From an uncultured Kordia sp. (GTDB lineage Bacteria; Bacteroidota; Bacteroidia; Flavobacteriales; Flavobacteriaceae): a stretch of DNA of 10,995 bases. The notes below the pieces were generated by a model that made no database searches, was not told where the DNA came from, and saw only the letters and a list, made by a program, of their open reading frames with translations. A program made the translations under genes and the position numbers. The stretch's first letter is position 1. Each line of letters begins with the position of its first letter. The stretch is taken from assembly GCA_913054565.1 (NCBI GenBank), contig CAJXHW010000037.1, positions 1 through 10,995 of the forward strand, written 5' to 3'. Positions 1 to 6,280 of this stretch are shown piece by piece.

Positions 1-1
1 G

Positions 2-1282
2 GTGTATAACGGAATGATTAAAAAACATCCTGGTATGTTTGTGATGTGTGTAGATGTTGCTGATGTTATTGCCGCTGTGAACTTTGGGAGAGAAAATGGA
101 TTATTGATAGCTGTAAGAGGTGGAGGGCATAATGGTGGTGGTTTAGGTCTTTGTAATAAAGGTTTGGTTATTGATTTATCAGGTATTAAATTTATTAGAG
201 TTGATAACTCAAACAATACTGTAAGAGTTGGTGGAGGAAATCTATGGGGAGAAGTTGATCACGCTACACACCCTTTTGGTTTAGCTGTTCCTGCAGGAAT
301 AATTTCTACAACTGGTGTTGGTGGGCTGACCCTTGGAGGGGGCGTCGGTCATCTTTCCAGAAAATACGGACTTACAATAGATAATTTATTAGAAGCTGAT
401 ATGGTTTTAGCTGATGGTAGTTATGTAACAGTAAATGAATATAAGCATAAAGATTTATTTTGGGCTATTCGTGGGGGTGGTGGGAATTTTGGTATTGTTA
501 CATCATTCAAGTTTCAAGCACACCCTGTGAGTACTGTTATTGGAGGTCCTACACTATGGCCAATTGAAAAAACAGAAGAAATTATGGAGTGGTATCATGA
601 TTTTATCAATAATGCTACAGATGATCTAAATGGTTTTATAGCAACGATGATTATACCAGGGGCACCATTTCCAGAACATCTACATAATAAACAATTTTAT
701 GGAATTGTATGGTGTTATACTGGTAATTCAAATAAATTTGATGAACTGTTTGAGCCTGTACGCGCAAAAAAACCGTTGTTTGAACACGTTGGGGAAATGC
801 CATATCCTGCTATACAAACTCTTTTTGATGGATTAATGCCTCCAGGAATGCAATGGTATTGGAGAGCAGATTTTTTTAATGAACTAGGAGTAGAAGTAAG
901 AGCACAGCATTTAAAATTCGGGTCAAATATTCCAACACCTTTATCTCAAATGCATTTATATCCAATAAGTGGTGCCGCTAGTAGAGTAGGAAATCAAGAT
1001 ACACCTTGGGCATATAGAGATTCAAAATATGCTGGTGTAATTGTAGGAGTTGATCCAAACCCTAAAAACGCAGCTAAAATAACCAATTGGTGTAAAGAAT
1101 ATTGGGAAGCATTACATCCGTATTCATCAGGTGGAGCATATTCAAACTTTATGATGGATGAAGGTCAAGATAGAGTTAAAGCAAGTTATAAACATAATTA
1201 CAATCGTTTGCTAGAAATCAAAAAGAAGTATGACCCAAATAATTTATTTAAAGTAAATCAGAATATTAAACCTCTAAATTAA
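2..1282 (+). CDS. FAD-binding oxidoreductase, BBE/6-HDNO type, 5'-truncated
   Basis: This is a flavoprotein oxidase or dehydrogenase of the PCMH (VAO) superfamily with a C-terminal berberine-bridge-enzyme domain; its substrate cannot be told. The visible 426 residues show the FAD domain: RGGGHNGGG with the probable flavin-linking His at visible residue 43, the glycine-rich GVGGLTLGGGVG at 105-116, KYGLTIDNL at 121-129, and RGGGGNFG at 157-164. The C-terminal BBE signature covers about 383-426, with YSNFM, EGQDRVKASY and YDPNNLFKVNQNI. The position where bicovalent members have Cys appears to be Thr (about 103-104), so a single covalent His link, as in 6-hydroxynicotine oxidase, is likely. The reading frame is open to base 1, and the apparent GTG start is the Val of a conserved V-Y-N-G-M-I stretch that is internal in relatives. 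Roughly 35-45 N-terminal residues therefore lie off the contig. The gene converges on selO. Confidence 0.9.
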   Translation: MYNGMIKKHPGMFVMCVDVADVIAAVNFGRENGLLIAVRGGGHNGGGLGLCNKGLVIDLSGIKFIRVDNSNNTVRVGGGNLWGEVDHATHPFGLAVPAGIISTTGVGGLTLGGGVGHLSRKYGLTIDNLLEADMVLADGSYVTVNEYKHKDLFWAIRGGGGNFGIVTSFKFQAHPVSTVIGGPTLWPIEKTEEIMEWYHDFINNATDDLNGFIATMIIPGAPFPEHLHNKQFYGIVWCYTGNSNKFDELFEPVRAKKPLFEHVGEMPYPAIQTLFDGLMPPGMQWYWRADFFNELGVEVRAQHLKFGSNIPTPLSQMHLYPISGAASRVGNQDTPWAYRDSKYAGVIVGVDPNPKNAAKITNWCKEYWEALHPYSSGGAYSNFMMDEGQDRVKASYKHNYNRLLEIKKKYDPNNLFKVNQNIKPLN

Positions 1283-1300
1283 TAAGCATAAGCTTTATAG

Positions 1301-1335
1301 ATAAGCCACTATGTATATTTATTTTAGTGGCTTAT
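1301..1335. terminator. Bidirectional hairpin terminator between convergent genes
   Basis: A perfect 11-bp inverted repeat, ATAAGCCACTA at 1301-1311 and TAGTGGCTTAT at 1325-1335, encloses a 13-nt AT-rich loop. It sits between the stop codons of the convergent oxidoreductase and selO genes, which is where a shared terminator is expected. The T-tracts are weak on both strands, so termination efficiency is uncertain. Confidence 0.65.
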
Positions 1336-1349
1336 TGTATAATAGTTAC

Positions 1350-2921
1350 TTAAGAACTACACGATAACATAGAACATCCTACTTTATGACGTGCCCACTC
1401 AGGTCGTTTTGCATACCACTTTTCATATTCTGGTTGTTCCTCATAAGGCTTTAGAAGTAGGGTGTACAACTCATCTATAAGCTGGTAATTCCCTTTATCG
1501 GCAGCTTCAATAGCTAGTTGCGCCATATAATTACGCAACACATATTTTGGATTAACCTTATTCATAGCGCTTTTTCGCTCACTTGCATTTAAAGGTTCTT
1601 CTCTCAATCTGTTTGTATAATCATTAAACCAGGTTTCCCAACGCTTTAATACATTTCCTGTAATTTCCTCAGGTTTATAAAAAGCATCATTTACAACATT
1701 TAAAACGTCTTTATTGTCTGTATCAAGTTGTTTGTTATAATTAGCCAAATTCCTAAAAAAGATAGTCATATCTGTTTCAGAAAGATGTAGATTAGCCTCT
1801 AGTTGTTTTATTAGTACAGCATCTTTATCATTAATAGTTGTTAGACCTAATTTAGATTTCATCATTTGCAAGTATTGCTTATGAAATTGTGTATTGTAGT
1901 CATTTAGGATTGCCTCTAAGGAGTCGGCATCTTCTATTAACGGATATAAAGCATTGGCTAATTGTAACAAATTCCATAAGCCAATATTGGGTTGATTTCC
2001 AAAACGATAGCGTTTCTGTTGGCTATCAGTTGTATTTGGCGTCCAGTCATAATCAAAGCCCTCTAACCAACCATATGGACCGTAATCTATGGTTAATCCT
2101 AAAACCGACATGTTATCGGTATTCATCACGCCATGAACAAAGCCAACACGCTGCCAATGGATTATCATTTCAAGTGTTTTGTGGCTTATAGCTTTAAAAA
2201 AAGCAATATACCCTGATTTGTCTAAGGTTTTAATCGCAGGAAAATGCTGTGTAATAGTATAGTCTACAAGTGTTTTTAAGGTGTTGTAATCTTTTCGTGA
2301 GGTATGAATTTCATAACTCCCAAAACGTAAAAAACTAGCAGATACACGACATACAATAGCGCCTTTTTCATAAGCTTGATTTCCATTGTATAATACATCA
2401 CGTAACACATCGTCGCCTGTTAAAGCTAAAGATAAGGCACGGGTAGTAGGAACTCCCAAATGAAACATGGCTTCACTGCATAAATACTCACGTATAGATG
2501 ATCGTAACACTGCTAAGCCGTCTGCAGAACGAGAGTAGGGTGTTTCGCCAGCTCCCTTTAATTGTAAAGTCCATTGTTTGTTGTTGTGTGTCATTTCAGT
2601 AAGATTAATAGCTCTACCGTCACCTAATTGTCCTGCCCAGTTACCAAACTGATGACCACCGTAGCACATGGCGTATGGAGTCGTGTTTTTAAGTAACTCG
2701 TTACCTGTAACGATATTTAAAAAGCTTGTAGTTGTGCTTAGGTCTTCTTCAATACCTAATTCCTTAGCCATGACTTTAGCTACGTGTATGAGCTCAGGTT
2801 TTTTTGTTTTTTGCGGACTTACATATGAGTAACAGGCTCCTAAAACTTGACGACGCGTGTTTTCCAATATAATATCGGAAGGAAGGTTTTTAATAAAGGT
2901 GTCTGTAATGTTTTTGATCAT
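1350..2921 (-). CDS. selO: Protein adenylyltransferase SelO (YdiU/UPF0061 family)
   Basis: SelO is a pseudokinase-fold enzyme that transfers AMP from ATP onto Ser, Thr or Tyr of target proteins; in characterised members it is linked to redox stress. The 523 residues are full length for the family. Hallmarks in order are YGGHQFG (87-93), GQLGDGRA (97-104), the nucleotide-binding KGAGETPYSR (122-131), HGVMNTDN (263-270) and DYGPYGW (279-285). D269, N270 and D279 match the catalytic base and metal-binding residues of characterised SelO proteins, so it should be active. The C-terminus ends S-C-S-S, with Cys where eukaryotic SelO has selenocysteine; the stop is TAA and there is no in-frame TGA. 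The start ATG lacks a Shine-Dalgarno sequence, but the conserved N-terminal region follows it directly. It lies downstream of the DUF1853 gene on the same strand with a 152-nt gap, so it may have its own promoter. Confidence 0.96.
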   Translation of the reverse strand: MIKNITDTFIKNLPSDIILENTRRQVLGACYSYVSPQKTKKPELIHVAKVMAKELGIEEDLSTTTSFLNIVTGNELLKNTTPYAMCYGGHQFGNWAGQLGDGRAINLTEMTHNNKQWTLQLKGAGETPYSRSADGLAVLRSSIREYLCSEAMFHLGVPTTRALSLALTGDDVLRDVLYNGNQAYEKGAIVCRVSASFLRFGSYEIHTSRKDYNTLKTLVDYTITQHFPAIKTLDKSGYIAFFKAISHKTLEMIIHWQRVGFVHGVMNTDNMSVLGLTIDYGPYGWLEGFDYDWTPNTTDSQQKRYRFGNQPNIGLWNLLQLANALYPLIEDADSLEAILNDYNTQFHKQYLQMMKSKLGLTTINDKDAVLIKQLEANLHLSETDMTIFFRNLANYNKQLDTDNKDVLNVVNDAFYKPEEITGNVLKRWETWFNDYTNRLREEPLNASERKSAMNKVNPKYVLRNYMAQLAIEAADKGNYQLIDELYTLLLKPYEEQPEYEKWYAKRPEWARHKVGCSMLSCSS

Positions 2922-3015
2922 ATCTTAATAATTAAACTTACAACAACATACAACTAAATACTTGAAGTTTTCATTTAAGGTGTGTTTGTTGTGGGTTTCT
3001 GCTCGTAAAGGGTTT

Positions 3016-3023
3016 CAAAAATA
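3016..3023 (-). promoter_or_regulatory. Candidate -7 promoter element for selO
   Basis: On the minus strand this reads TATTTTTG, a match to the Bacteroidota -7 consensus TAnnTTTG. It predicts a leader of about 90 nt before the selO ATG. No TTG is seen at the usual -33 distance, so the call rests on the -7 match alone in an AT-rich region. Confidence 0.33.
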
Positions 3024-3073
3024 CAATAAATTAACGATTACCCTTTCTCATTAGTCGGAATAATAATGTAAAA

Positions 3074-3829
3074 CTACCACCAAACCACCACTACTTTTTG
3101 TATGATATTAGCTGCGTTTTTTACCCAACATAAGGGTGCTCTTTTTTGATCTAAAAAAGAACTTAGTTCTGTTTGTATAGCTGCATATGATTTCCATGGC
3201 ACATGGATATGGGGTTTACATAGCCAATCGTGTTTATTTGGAATGTACCACAACTGTTCTTGAAATTTTACGCTATACTTTTTGTGTATATACACCCCTT
3301 CAATACAAGCGGTATTAATATGGGTAAACTTTTGATTTTTAGTTTGATATGGTACAAACAACTGGGCCTGAAAATGTACATATTGCTTGATATTTTTGGC
3401 CTGTAAATGGTATGATTCAAGTGTTTTAGCAGTTTCGGACTTATGTAACAAGGGGAGTTGCTTGTCGGCTAGTTTCTTTAGCTTCTCTACAAAACTATCT
3501 TTTCTGTTAGGACCAATCCAATGTTCCAGTGCTGTATTTCCAACAGTTTCATCGTATAAATAAAACTTGTAAACCATTTCAAGGTGAACAGGAATGTTGT
3601 TTTGTTTTAGCAAGCAGTCTAGTTCCCCTATAGTTTGCTTGTCTTGTCTTATTTGTACATTTTCGGCTATTATATGGGTATTTGGTTGATGTTGCAACTG
3701 ATGAATCACACAACGTTCTACCAAGTGTCCTAGTCGTATTTTTTTGGCTGTTGTATATGTAAATGGCGCTATAGTAGGGATTAATGGAGGTATTTGATTT
3801 AATCCGTTAAGATTGCCCTGCCAGAGCAA
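3074..3829 (-). CDS. DUF1853 family protein, nuclease-like; start codon uncertain
   Basis: This matches the DUF1853 family, whose function is not established. Counting from the TTG at 3827-3829 gives 251 residues. Conserved stretches are RLGHLVERC (32-40), TIGELDCLL (66-74), HLEMVYKFYLYD (82-93), GPNRKD (106-111) and the C-terminal VVVVWW. E38, D71, and E84 with K88 (E-x-x-x-K) are arranged like the core of PD-(D/E)XK nucleases; that similarity is my inference. The open frame continues upstream of the TTG to a TGA at 3887-3889 and encodes AAQYQGVQNTPLLW, which resembles the conserved family N-terminus (aromatic-x-G-x-x-x-TP-x-LW). The true protein is therefore probably about 263-269 residues, yet no ATG, GTG or TTG lies in that extension. 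A strong promoter at 3888-3917 would start transcription near 3880-3884. The selO gene follows on the same strand. Confidence 0.8.
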   Translation of the reverse strand: MLWQGNLNGLNQIPPLIPTIAPFTYTTAKKIRLGHLVERCVIHQLQHQPNTHIIAENVQIRQDKQTIGELDCLLKQNNIPVHLEMVYKFYLYDETVGNTALEHWIGPNRKDSFVEKLKKLADKQLPLLHKSETAKTLESYHLQAKNIKQYVHFQAQLFVPYQTKNQKFTHINTACIEGVYIHKKYSVKFQEQLWYIPNKHDWLCKPHIHVPWKSYAAIQTELSSFLDQKRAPLCWVKNAANIIQKVVVVWW

Positions 3830-3887
3830 GGGGGTATTTTGTACGCCTTGGTATTGTGCTGCTATGTTTGTGGTTGTTTTGATGTTT

Positions 3888-3917
3888 CAAAGCTATTTAT
3901 TTTAGCTGGTACTGCAA
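3888..3917 (-). promoter_or_regulatory. Bacteroidota-type promoter for the DUF1853 gene
   Basis: On the minus strand TTG (3915-3917) is separated by exactly 19 bp from TAGCTTTG (3888-3895). This fits the Bacteroidota -33/-7 consensus TTG-N19-TAnnTTTG and is the best promoter in the window. The predicted transcription start, about 3880-3884, falls just before or at the beginning of the open DUF1853 frame, so any leader would be very short if translation starts near there. Confidence 0.6.
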
Positions 3918-3931
3918 CTATGTGGCGACTG

Positions 3932-3979
3932 TTTTTTGATTGTTTTGTATGTCACGAGTGTATTTTTTGATTGTTTTGT
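3932..3979. repeat. 17-bp perfect direct repeat in divergent intergenic region
   Basis: TTTTTTGATTGTTTTGT occurs at 3932-3948 and again, identically, at 3963-3979, a 31-bp period or close to three helical turns. The inner TTGTTTTG core appears a third time at 3874-3881. The repeats lie in the 180-bp region between the minus-strand DUF1853 gene and the plus-strand small gene at 4010, upstream of both promoters. They may be a regulator binding site or only T-rich duplicated spacer. Confidence 0.5.
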
Positions 3980-3987
3980 TACCTTTA
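3980..3987 (+). promoter_or_regulatory. Candidate -7 element for the small gene at 4010
   Basis: TACCTTTA differs from TAnnTTTG only in the last base and lies 22 nt before the ATG, which would give a leader of roughly 20 nt. No TTG is found at the right -33 spacing. An AAGG stretch at 4001-4004 could act as a weak ribosome binding site. Confidence 0.3.
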
Positions 3988-4009
3988 CATGCCCTAAAAA
4001 AAGGTTAAC

Positions 4010-4366
4010 ATGATGACCATAAACGACTTACCAGGTACGTATAGCATTATTGGTAAAAATCAAGCAGATAATGATGTAAACTACACAGGTACATTAACCT
4101 TAAGTTTAGATGCAAACCAGCGTATTATAGCAAAATGGTTAATACATGATACGCAAGAACAATTTGGCACCGGTTTTTTTAAGGATAATATTGCGGTGAT
4201 TAATTTTTCTTATACTGGAGAGGATAAAACACTATTCAATGGAGTAGTGGTTTACCGTTGTTTAACCAAAGATATACTAGATGGTTTTTGGAGTGAGGAA
4301 TATGGTGACCCTAAGCACTTAGGAGAAGAACGCTGCTTTAGGGTTAGTACCTATTTAATGGATTGA
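4010..4366 (+). CDS. Conserved hypothetical protein, small beta-rich (lipocalin-like?)
   Basis: This 118-residue protein belongs to no family whose function I know. It has no signal peptide or membrane segment, so it is likely cytoplasmic. The sequence alternates short predicted beta strands with turns: GTYSIIGKN (9-17), YTGTLTLSL (25-33), RIIAKWLI (38-45), GTGFFKDNIAVINFSY (53-68), FNGVVVYRCL (76-85) and DGFWSEEYGD (91-100). Repeated G-x-(Y/F/W) strand starts and the late GFWSE motif suggest a small lipocalin-like beta barrel, which is inference only. Two consecutive ATG codons (4010 and 4013) could each serve as start, and an AAGG lies about 6-9 nt upstream. The gene is monocistronic and converges on the propeller lipoprotein gene with only 23 bp between stop codons and no clear terminator. 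Confidence 0.8.
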   Translation: MMTINDLPGTYSIIGKNQADNDVNYTGTLTLSLDANQRIIAKWLIHDTQEQFGTGFFKDNIAVINFSYTGEDKTLFNGVVVYRCLTKDILDGFWSEEYGDPKHLGEERCFRVSTYLMD

Positions 4367-4389
4367 ATTGTAGAACTGATTAATACAAC

Positions 4390-5436
4390 TTACCAAGGTC
4401 CTTCGGTAGTTATATTTAAAATATCACCTTTAGGAGTAATTTTATACAGTCCACCAGCGCAACCTAGCCATAGATTGCTGTTTTTGTCTTCATACATACT
4501 CATTATTGCTTTAGGAACTTTAATATTTGTAAATTTTTTGTTCTGGTATTTATAAATTCCATTACTAATGGTGCTAATCCATATAGTCCCGGAAGGGCTT
4601 TTATAAATGGAATACACGTCATTTTTATTCAGTCCTTTTAAGGTAGGAAAGTGTACGATTTTGGTGCCATCGTATTTGTTTAAACCTCCATTTCCTGTAC
4701 GCTTGTTTGGGTCAGGGTTGTCTTTTTCGGCTACTCGTGTGCCTATCCAAATAGTAGCTTTGGCATCTTCAACAATTGATTGCACGTTATTGGAATTCAA
4801 TCCATCATCTGTGGTATAATGCTTAAATGATGTTCCGTTATACACGCTTGCCCCATAACCGTCTCTGGCAAACCAGATATTTCCTTTAGAGTCTTCTGTT
4901 ATATCGGTTATCCAGTTTTCAGTATCAGGGTTAATAGGTGTTTGTACTTTAGGCTTAGGAAGAGGGAATGGGGTAAATTTTTCTTGGGTAAATGTATACA
5001 CGCCCTCCCAAGTACCTACCCAAAAGATACCTTTACTATCAATAAACAAATTACTAATGCTATTACTGTTTAAGCCATTGTTAGTGGTGTAGTTGGTAAA
5101 ACCCTTTCCATTATAAGCAGTAAGTCCAGCCCCTGTAATTAACCAATTAGTACCTTTGGCATCTTCAAGCATGCCTATAACTCTATTTGATGGCAATCCA
5201 TTTTCTTTGGTGTAATACGTTAATGTATGTCCATTATACACCGCAATTCCTTTGTTAATTGTTCCGAACCATAAATTTCCGTTAACATCTTCAGTTATAC
5301 TGGTAACGTATTCACCTATTTGAATATCGGTTTTTTTAGAATCTAAAGTATTTGTATTGGGTATGTCTGTTTTTTTGCTTTGTGAATTACAAGCAACTGT
5401 TAAAAGCAATATTAGTGTAATGATGCTATATTTCAT
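4390..5436 (-). CDS. Lipoprotein with seven two-component-regulator propeller repeats
   Basis: A secreted lipoprotein made almost entirely of Reg_prop repeats, the beta-propeller blades usually found in the sensor half of Bacteroidota hybrid histidine kinases. Residues 1-15 form a signal peptide ending LLTVA before the lipidated C16. A short polar linker follows (17-40) in which SKKTDI occurs twice. Seven blades can be read, starting near 41, 85, 126, 174, 217, 272 and 310, each with a D/S-x-x-G/S-x-x-W core and many ending in a Y-x-G...GL-x-S/K-N turn. This makes one complete seven-bladed propeller, whereas full hybrid sensors carry two propellers plus kinase and regulator domains, all absent here. 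It is probably membrane-anchored on the periplasmic or outer side and may bind glycans or proteins; the ligand is unknown. An AAAGGA about 10 nt before the ATG is a plausible ribosome binding site. Confidence 0.9.
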   Translation of the reverse strand: MKYSIITLILLLTVACNSQSKKTDIPNTNTLDSKKTDIQIGEYVTSITEDVNGNLWFGTINKGIAVYNGHTLTYYTKENGLPSNRVIGMLEDAKGTNWLITGAGLTAYNGKGFTNYTTNNGLNSNSISNLFIDSKGIFWVGTWEGVYTFTQEKFTPFPLPKPKVQTPINPDTENWITDITEDSKGNIWFARDGYGASVYNGTSFKHYTTDDGLNSNNVQSIVEDAKATIWIGTRVAEKDNPDPNKRTGNGGLNKYDGTKIVHFPTLKGLNKNDVYSIYKSPSGTIWISTISNGIYKYQNKKFTNIKVPKAIMSMYEDKNSNLWLGCAGGLYKITPKGDILNITTEGPW

Positions 5437-5480
5437 AATGTTTTTCCTTTATGAGTTTTATTCTTTTGGTAAGCGTTATA

Positions 5481-5488
5481 CAAATGTA
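5481..5488 (-). promoter_or_regulatory. Candidate -7 element for the propeller lipoprotein gene
   Basis: The minus strand reads TACATTTG, a full match to TAnnTTTG, about 45 nt upstream of the ATG at 5434-5436, giving a leader of around 40 nt. The nearest upstream TTG on that strand is 27 bp away, longer than usual, so the -33 element is weak or missing. Confidence 0.42.
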
Positions 5489-5541
5489 ATAGTAATAATA
5501 TGGTAGCTAATATCCCAAAACGTTTTAATATCTGATGATAC

Positions 5542-5553
5542 CATATGCATATG
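5542..5553. repeat. 12-bp perfect palindrome CATATGCATATG
   Basis: A gapless 12-bp palindrome lies in the 144-bp region between the exported-protein stop and the lipoprotein promoter, about 55 bp upstream of the lipoprotein -7 box. It has no loop, so it is not a terminator. It could be a dimeric regulator site for the lipoprotein gene, or chance in AT-rich DNA. Confidence 0.3.
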
Positions 5554-5580
5554 AATTTGCTCATACTGTTGTGAAGTGTG

Positions 5581-6123
5581 TTAACACACATTAATTTCTA
5601 CCACTAACTTTCCGTGACGTTGTTTGATGATAAATGGAATTTTTTCCAAGCTGCAACGGGGTTCAATGGTAAACTGTATAAATCCATAAACATTAAAATC
5701 GTCTTTTGTTTTTACATGAATTAGCTTTTTGTATTGGGTATCTTGTGCCACCCAGTTTACATAACCGTCAACAAAAGGATGGTTGTCATAAATTTCAACC
5801 GAAGCGGGGTCTTCTAATAAAAAATTATCTACTAATAAATACTCTTTAGAGTCAATAAATAGTTTGAATTTACCTGTAAATGTCCTTCTAGAGTTAGGTG
5901 AAATATAATGTGCTCCTTCATTCAATTGCATAGCAACAATTAAATTATAGCCTGTTTCCGATTGTTTTTCTAATGAAAATTTTACCTGATACGGATCCTC
6001 TTTTTGCTGGTTCAGATTTCTATCTTTTATAGCTACATCATAACTTTGCAAAGTATGCATCGGTTGTTTTATGCCTCCTGTTGTTAATACAATGAAGAGT
6101 ACAGTGATAATAAATGTGTTCAT
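5581..6123 (-). CDS. Exported protein of unknown function, paired with membrane regulator
   Basis: I do not recognise a named domain in this 180-residue protein. Residues 1-17 form a hydrophobic export signal (MNTFIITVLFIVLTTGG), without a lipobox Cys. The mature part is rich in alternating hydrophobic residues typical of a beta sandwich: YQVKFSLEK (45-53), YNLIVAMQL (59-67), GKFKLFID (84-91), YGFIQFTIEPRCSLEKIPFII (146-166) and KLVVEINV (172-179). It has two Cys, C157 and C180, the latter being the final residue; these could pair or act as redox groups once exported. It is transcribed divergently from a transmembrane winged-helix regulator 157 bp away, and shared repeats lie between them. 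That makes it a plausible ligand, partner or target of that regulator, but this is inferred from position only. The ATG is followed directly by the signal peptide, which supports the start. Confidence 0.8.
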   Translation of the reverse strand: MNTFIITVLFIVLTTGGIKQPMHTLQSYDVAIKDRNLNQQKEDPYQVKFSLEKQSETGYNLIVAMQLNEGAHYISPNSRRTFTGKFKLFIDSKEYLLVDNFLLEDPASVEIYDNHPFVDGYVNWVAQDTQYKKLIHVKTKDDFNVYGFIQFTIEPRCSLEKIPFIIKQRHGKLVVEINVC

Positions 6124-6175
6124 TTTTTGATGATTTAATAATTAAACGATTATTTTATTTCCCAGAAATAGGAGC

Positions 6176-6236
6176 AGTGTAAAGCTACAGTAGAAACGGA
6201 CTAGAAAGTGTCAAAAAAATGTAAAAGAAGTGTCAA
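6176..6236. promoter_or_regulatory. Phased AGTGT(C/A)AA direct repeats, candidate operator
   Basis: AGTGTAAA (6176-6183) and two AGTGTCAA copies (6207-6214, 6229-6236; both extend to AAGTGTCAA) lie in the same orientation in the divergent promoter region. Starts are 31 and 22 bp apart, close to three and two helical turns, so all would face the same side of the helix. OmpR/PhoB-type winged-helix proteins typically bind tandem direct repeats, and the core TGTCA resembles half-sites of that family. The neighbouring regulator gene encodes such a domain. On the minus strand the copies read TTGACACT/TTTACACT, and the first overlaps a TAGCTTTA (-7-like) box at 6180-6187. Confidence 0.4.
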
Positions 6237-6248
6237 CACCTGTGAAAA

Positions 6249-6277
6249 TTGCAGAAAAAGTAAGTTATTTACCTTAA
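6249..6277 (+). promoter_or_regulatory. Weak candidate promoter of the membrane regulator
   Basis: TTG (6249-6251) is followed after 18 bp by TACCTTAA (6270-6277), which matches only the first half of the TAnnTTTG consensus. If real, transcription would begin at or next to the ATG at 6281, giving a leaderless message. There is no Shine-Dalgarno sequence before this ATG. Confidence 0.22.
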
Positions 6278-6280
6278 ATT

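Noticed and set aside
320..375. GC-richer patch in the FAD oxidoreductase, suggesting a recombined segment
   Set aside because: It coincides with the conserved glycine-rich FAD motif, which raises GC by itself; the frame and motif are intact.
1350..1370. SelO as a selenoprotein with a C-terminal selenocysteine
   Set aside because: The C-terminal codons are TGT-AGT-TCT followed by TAA, so the residue is Cys and there is no in-frame TGA or visible SECIS-like hairpin.
1889..2191. Plus-strand open frame inside selO, with similar antisense frames at 4607-4819, 8148-8630, 8627-8812 and 9657-9851
   Set aside because: Each lies fully or mostly opposite a strongly conserved gene, has no recognisable protein features or ribosome binding site, and has the biased composition expected of an antisense shadow.
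2940..2992. Inverted repeat ACAACAA/TTGTTGT in the selO leader as a riboswitch or attenuator
   Set aside because: Only 7 bp of AC/GT-simple sequence with a 39-nt loop and no conserved aptamer-like core; not better than chance.
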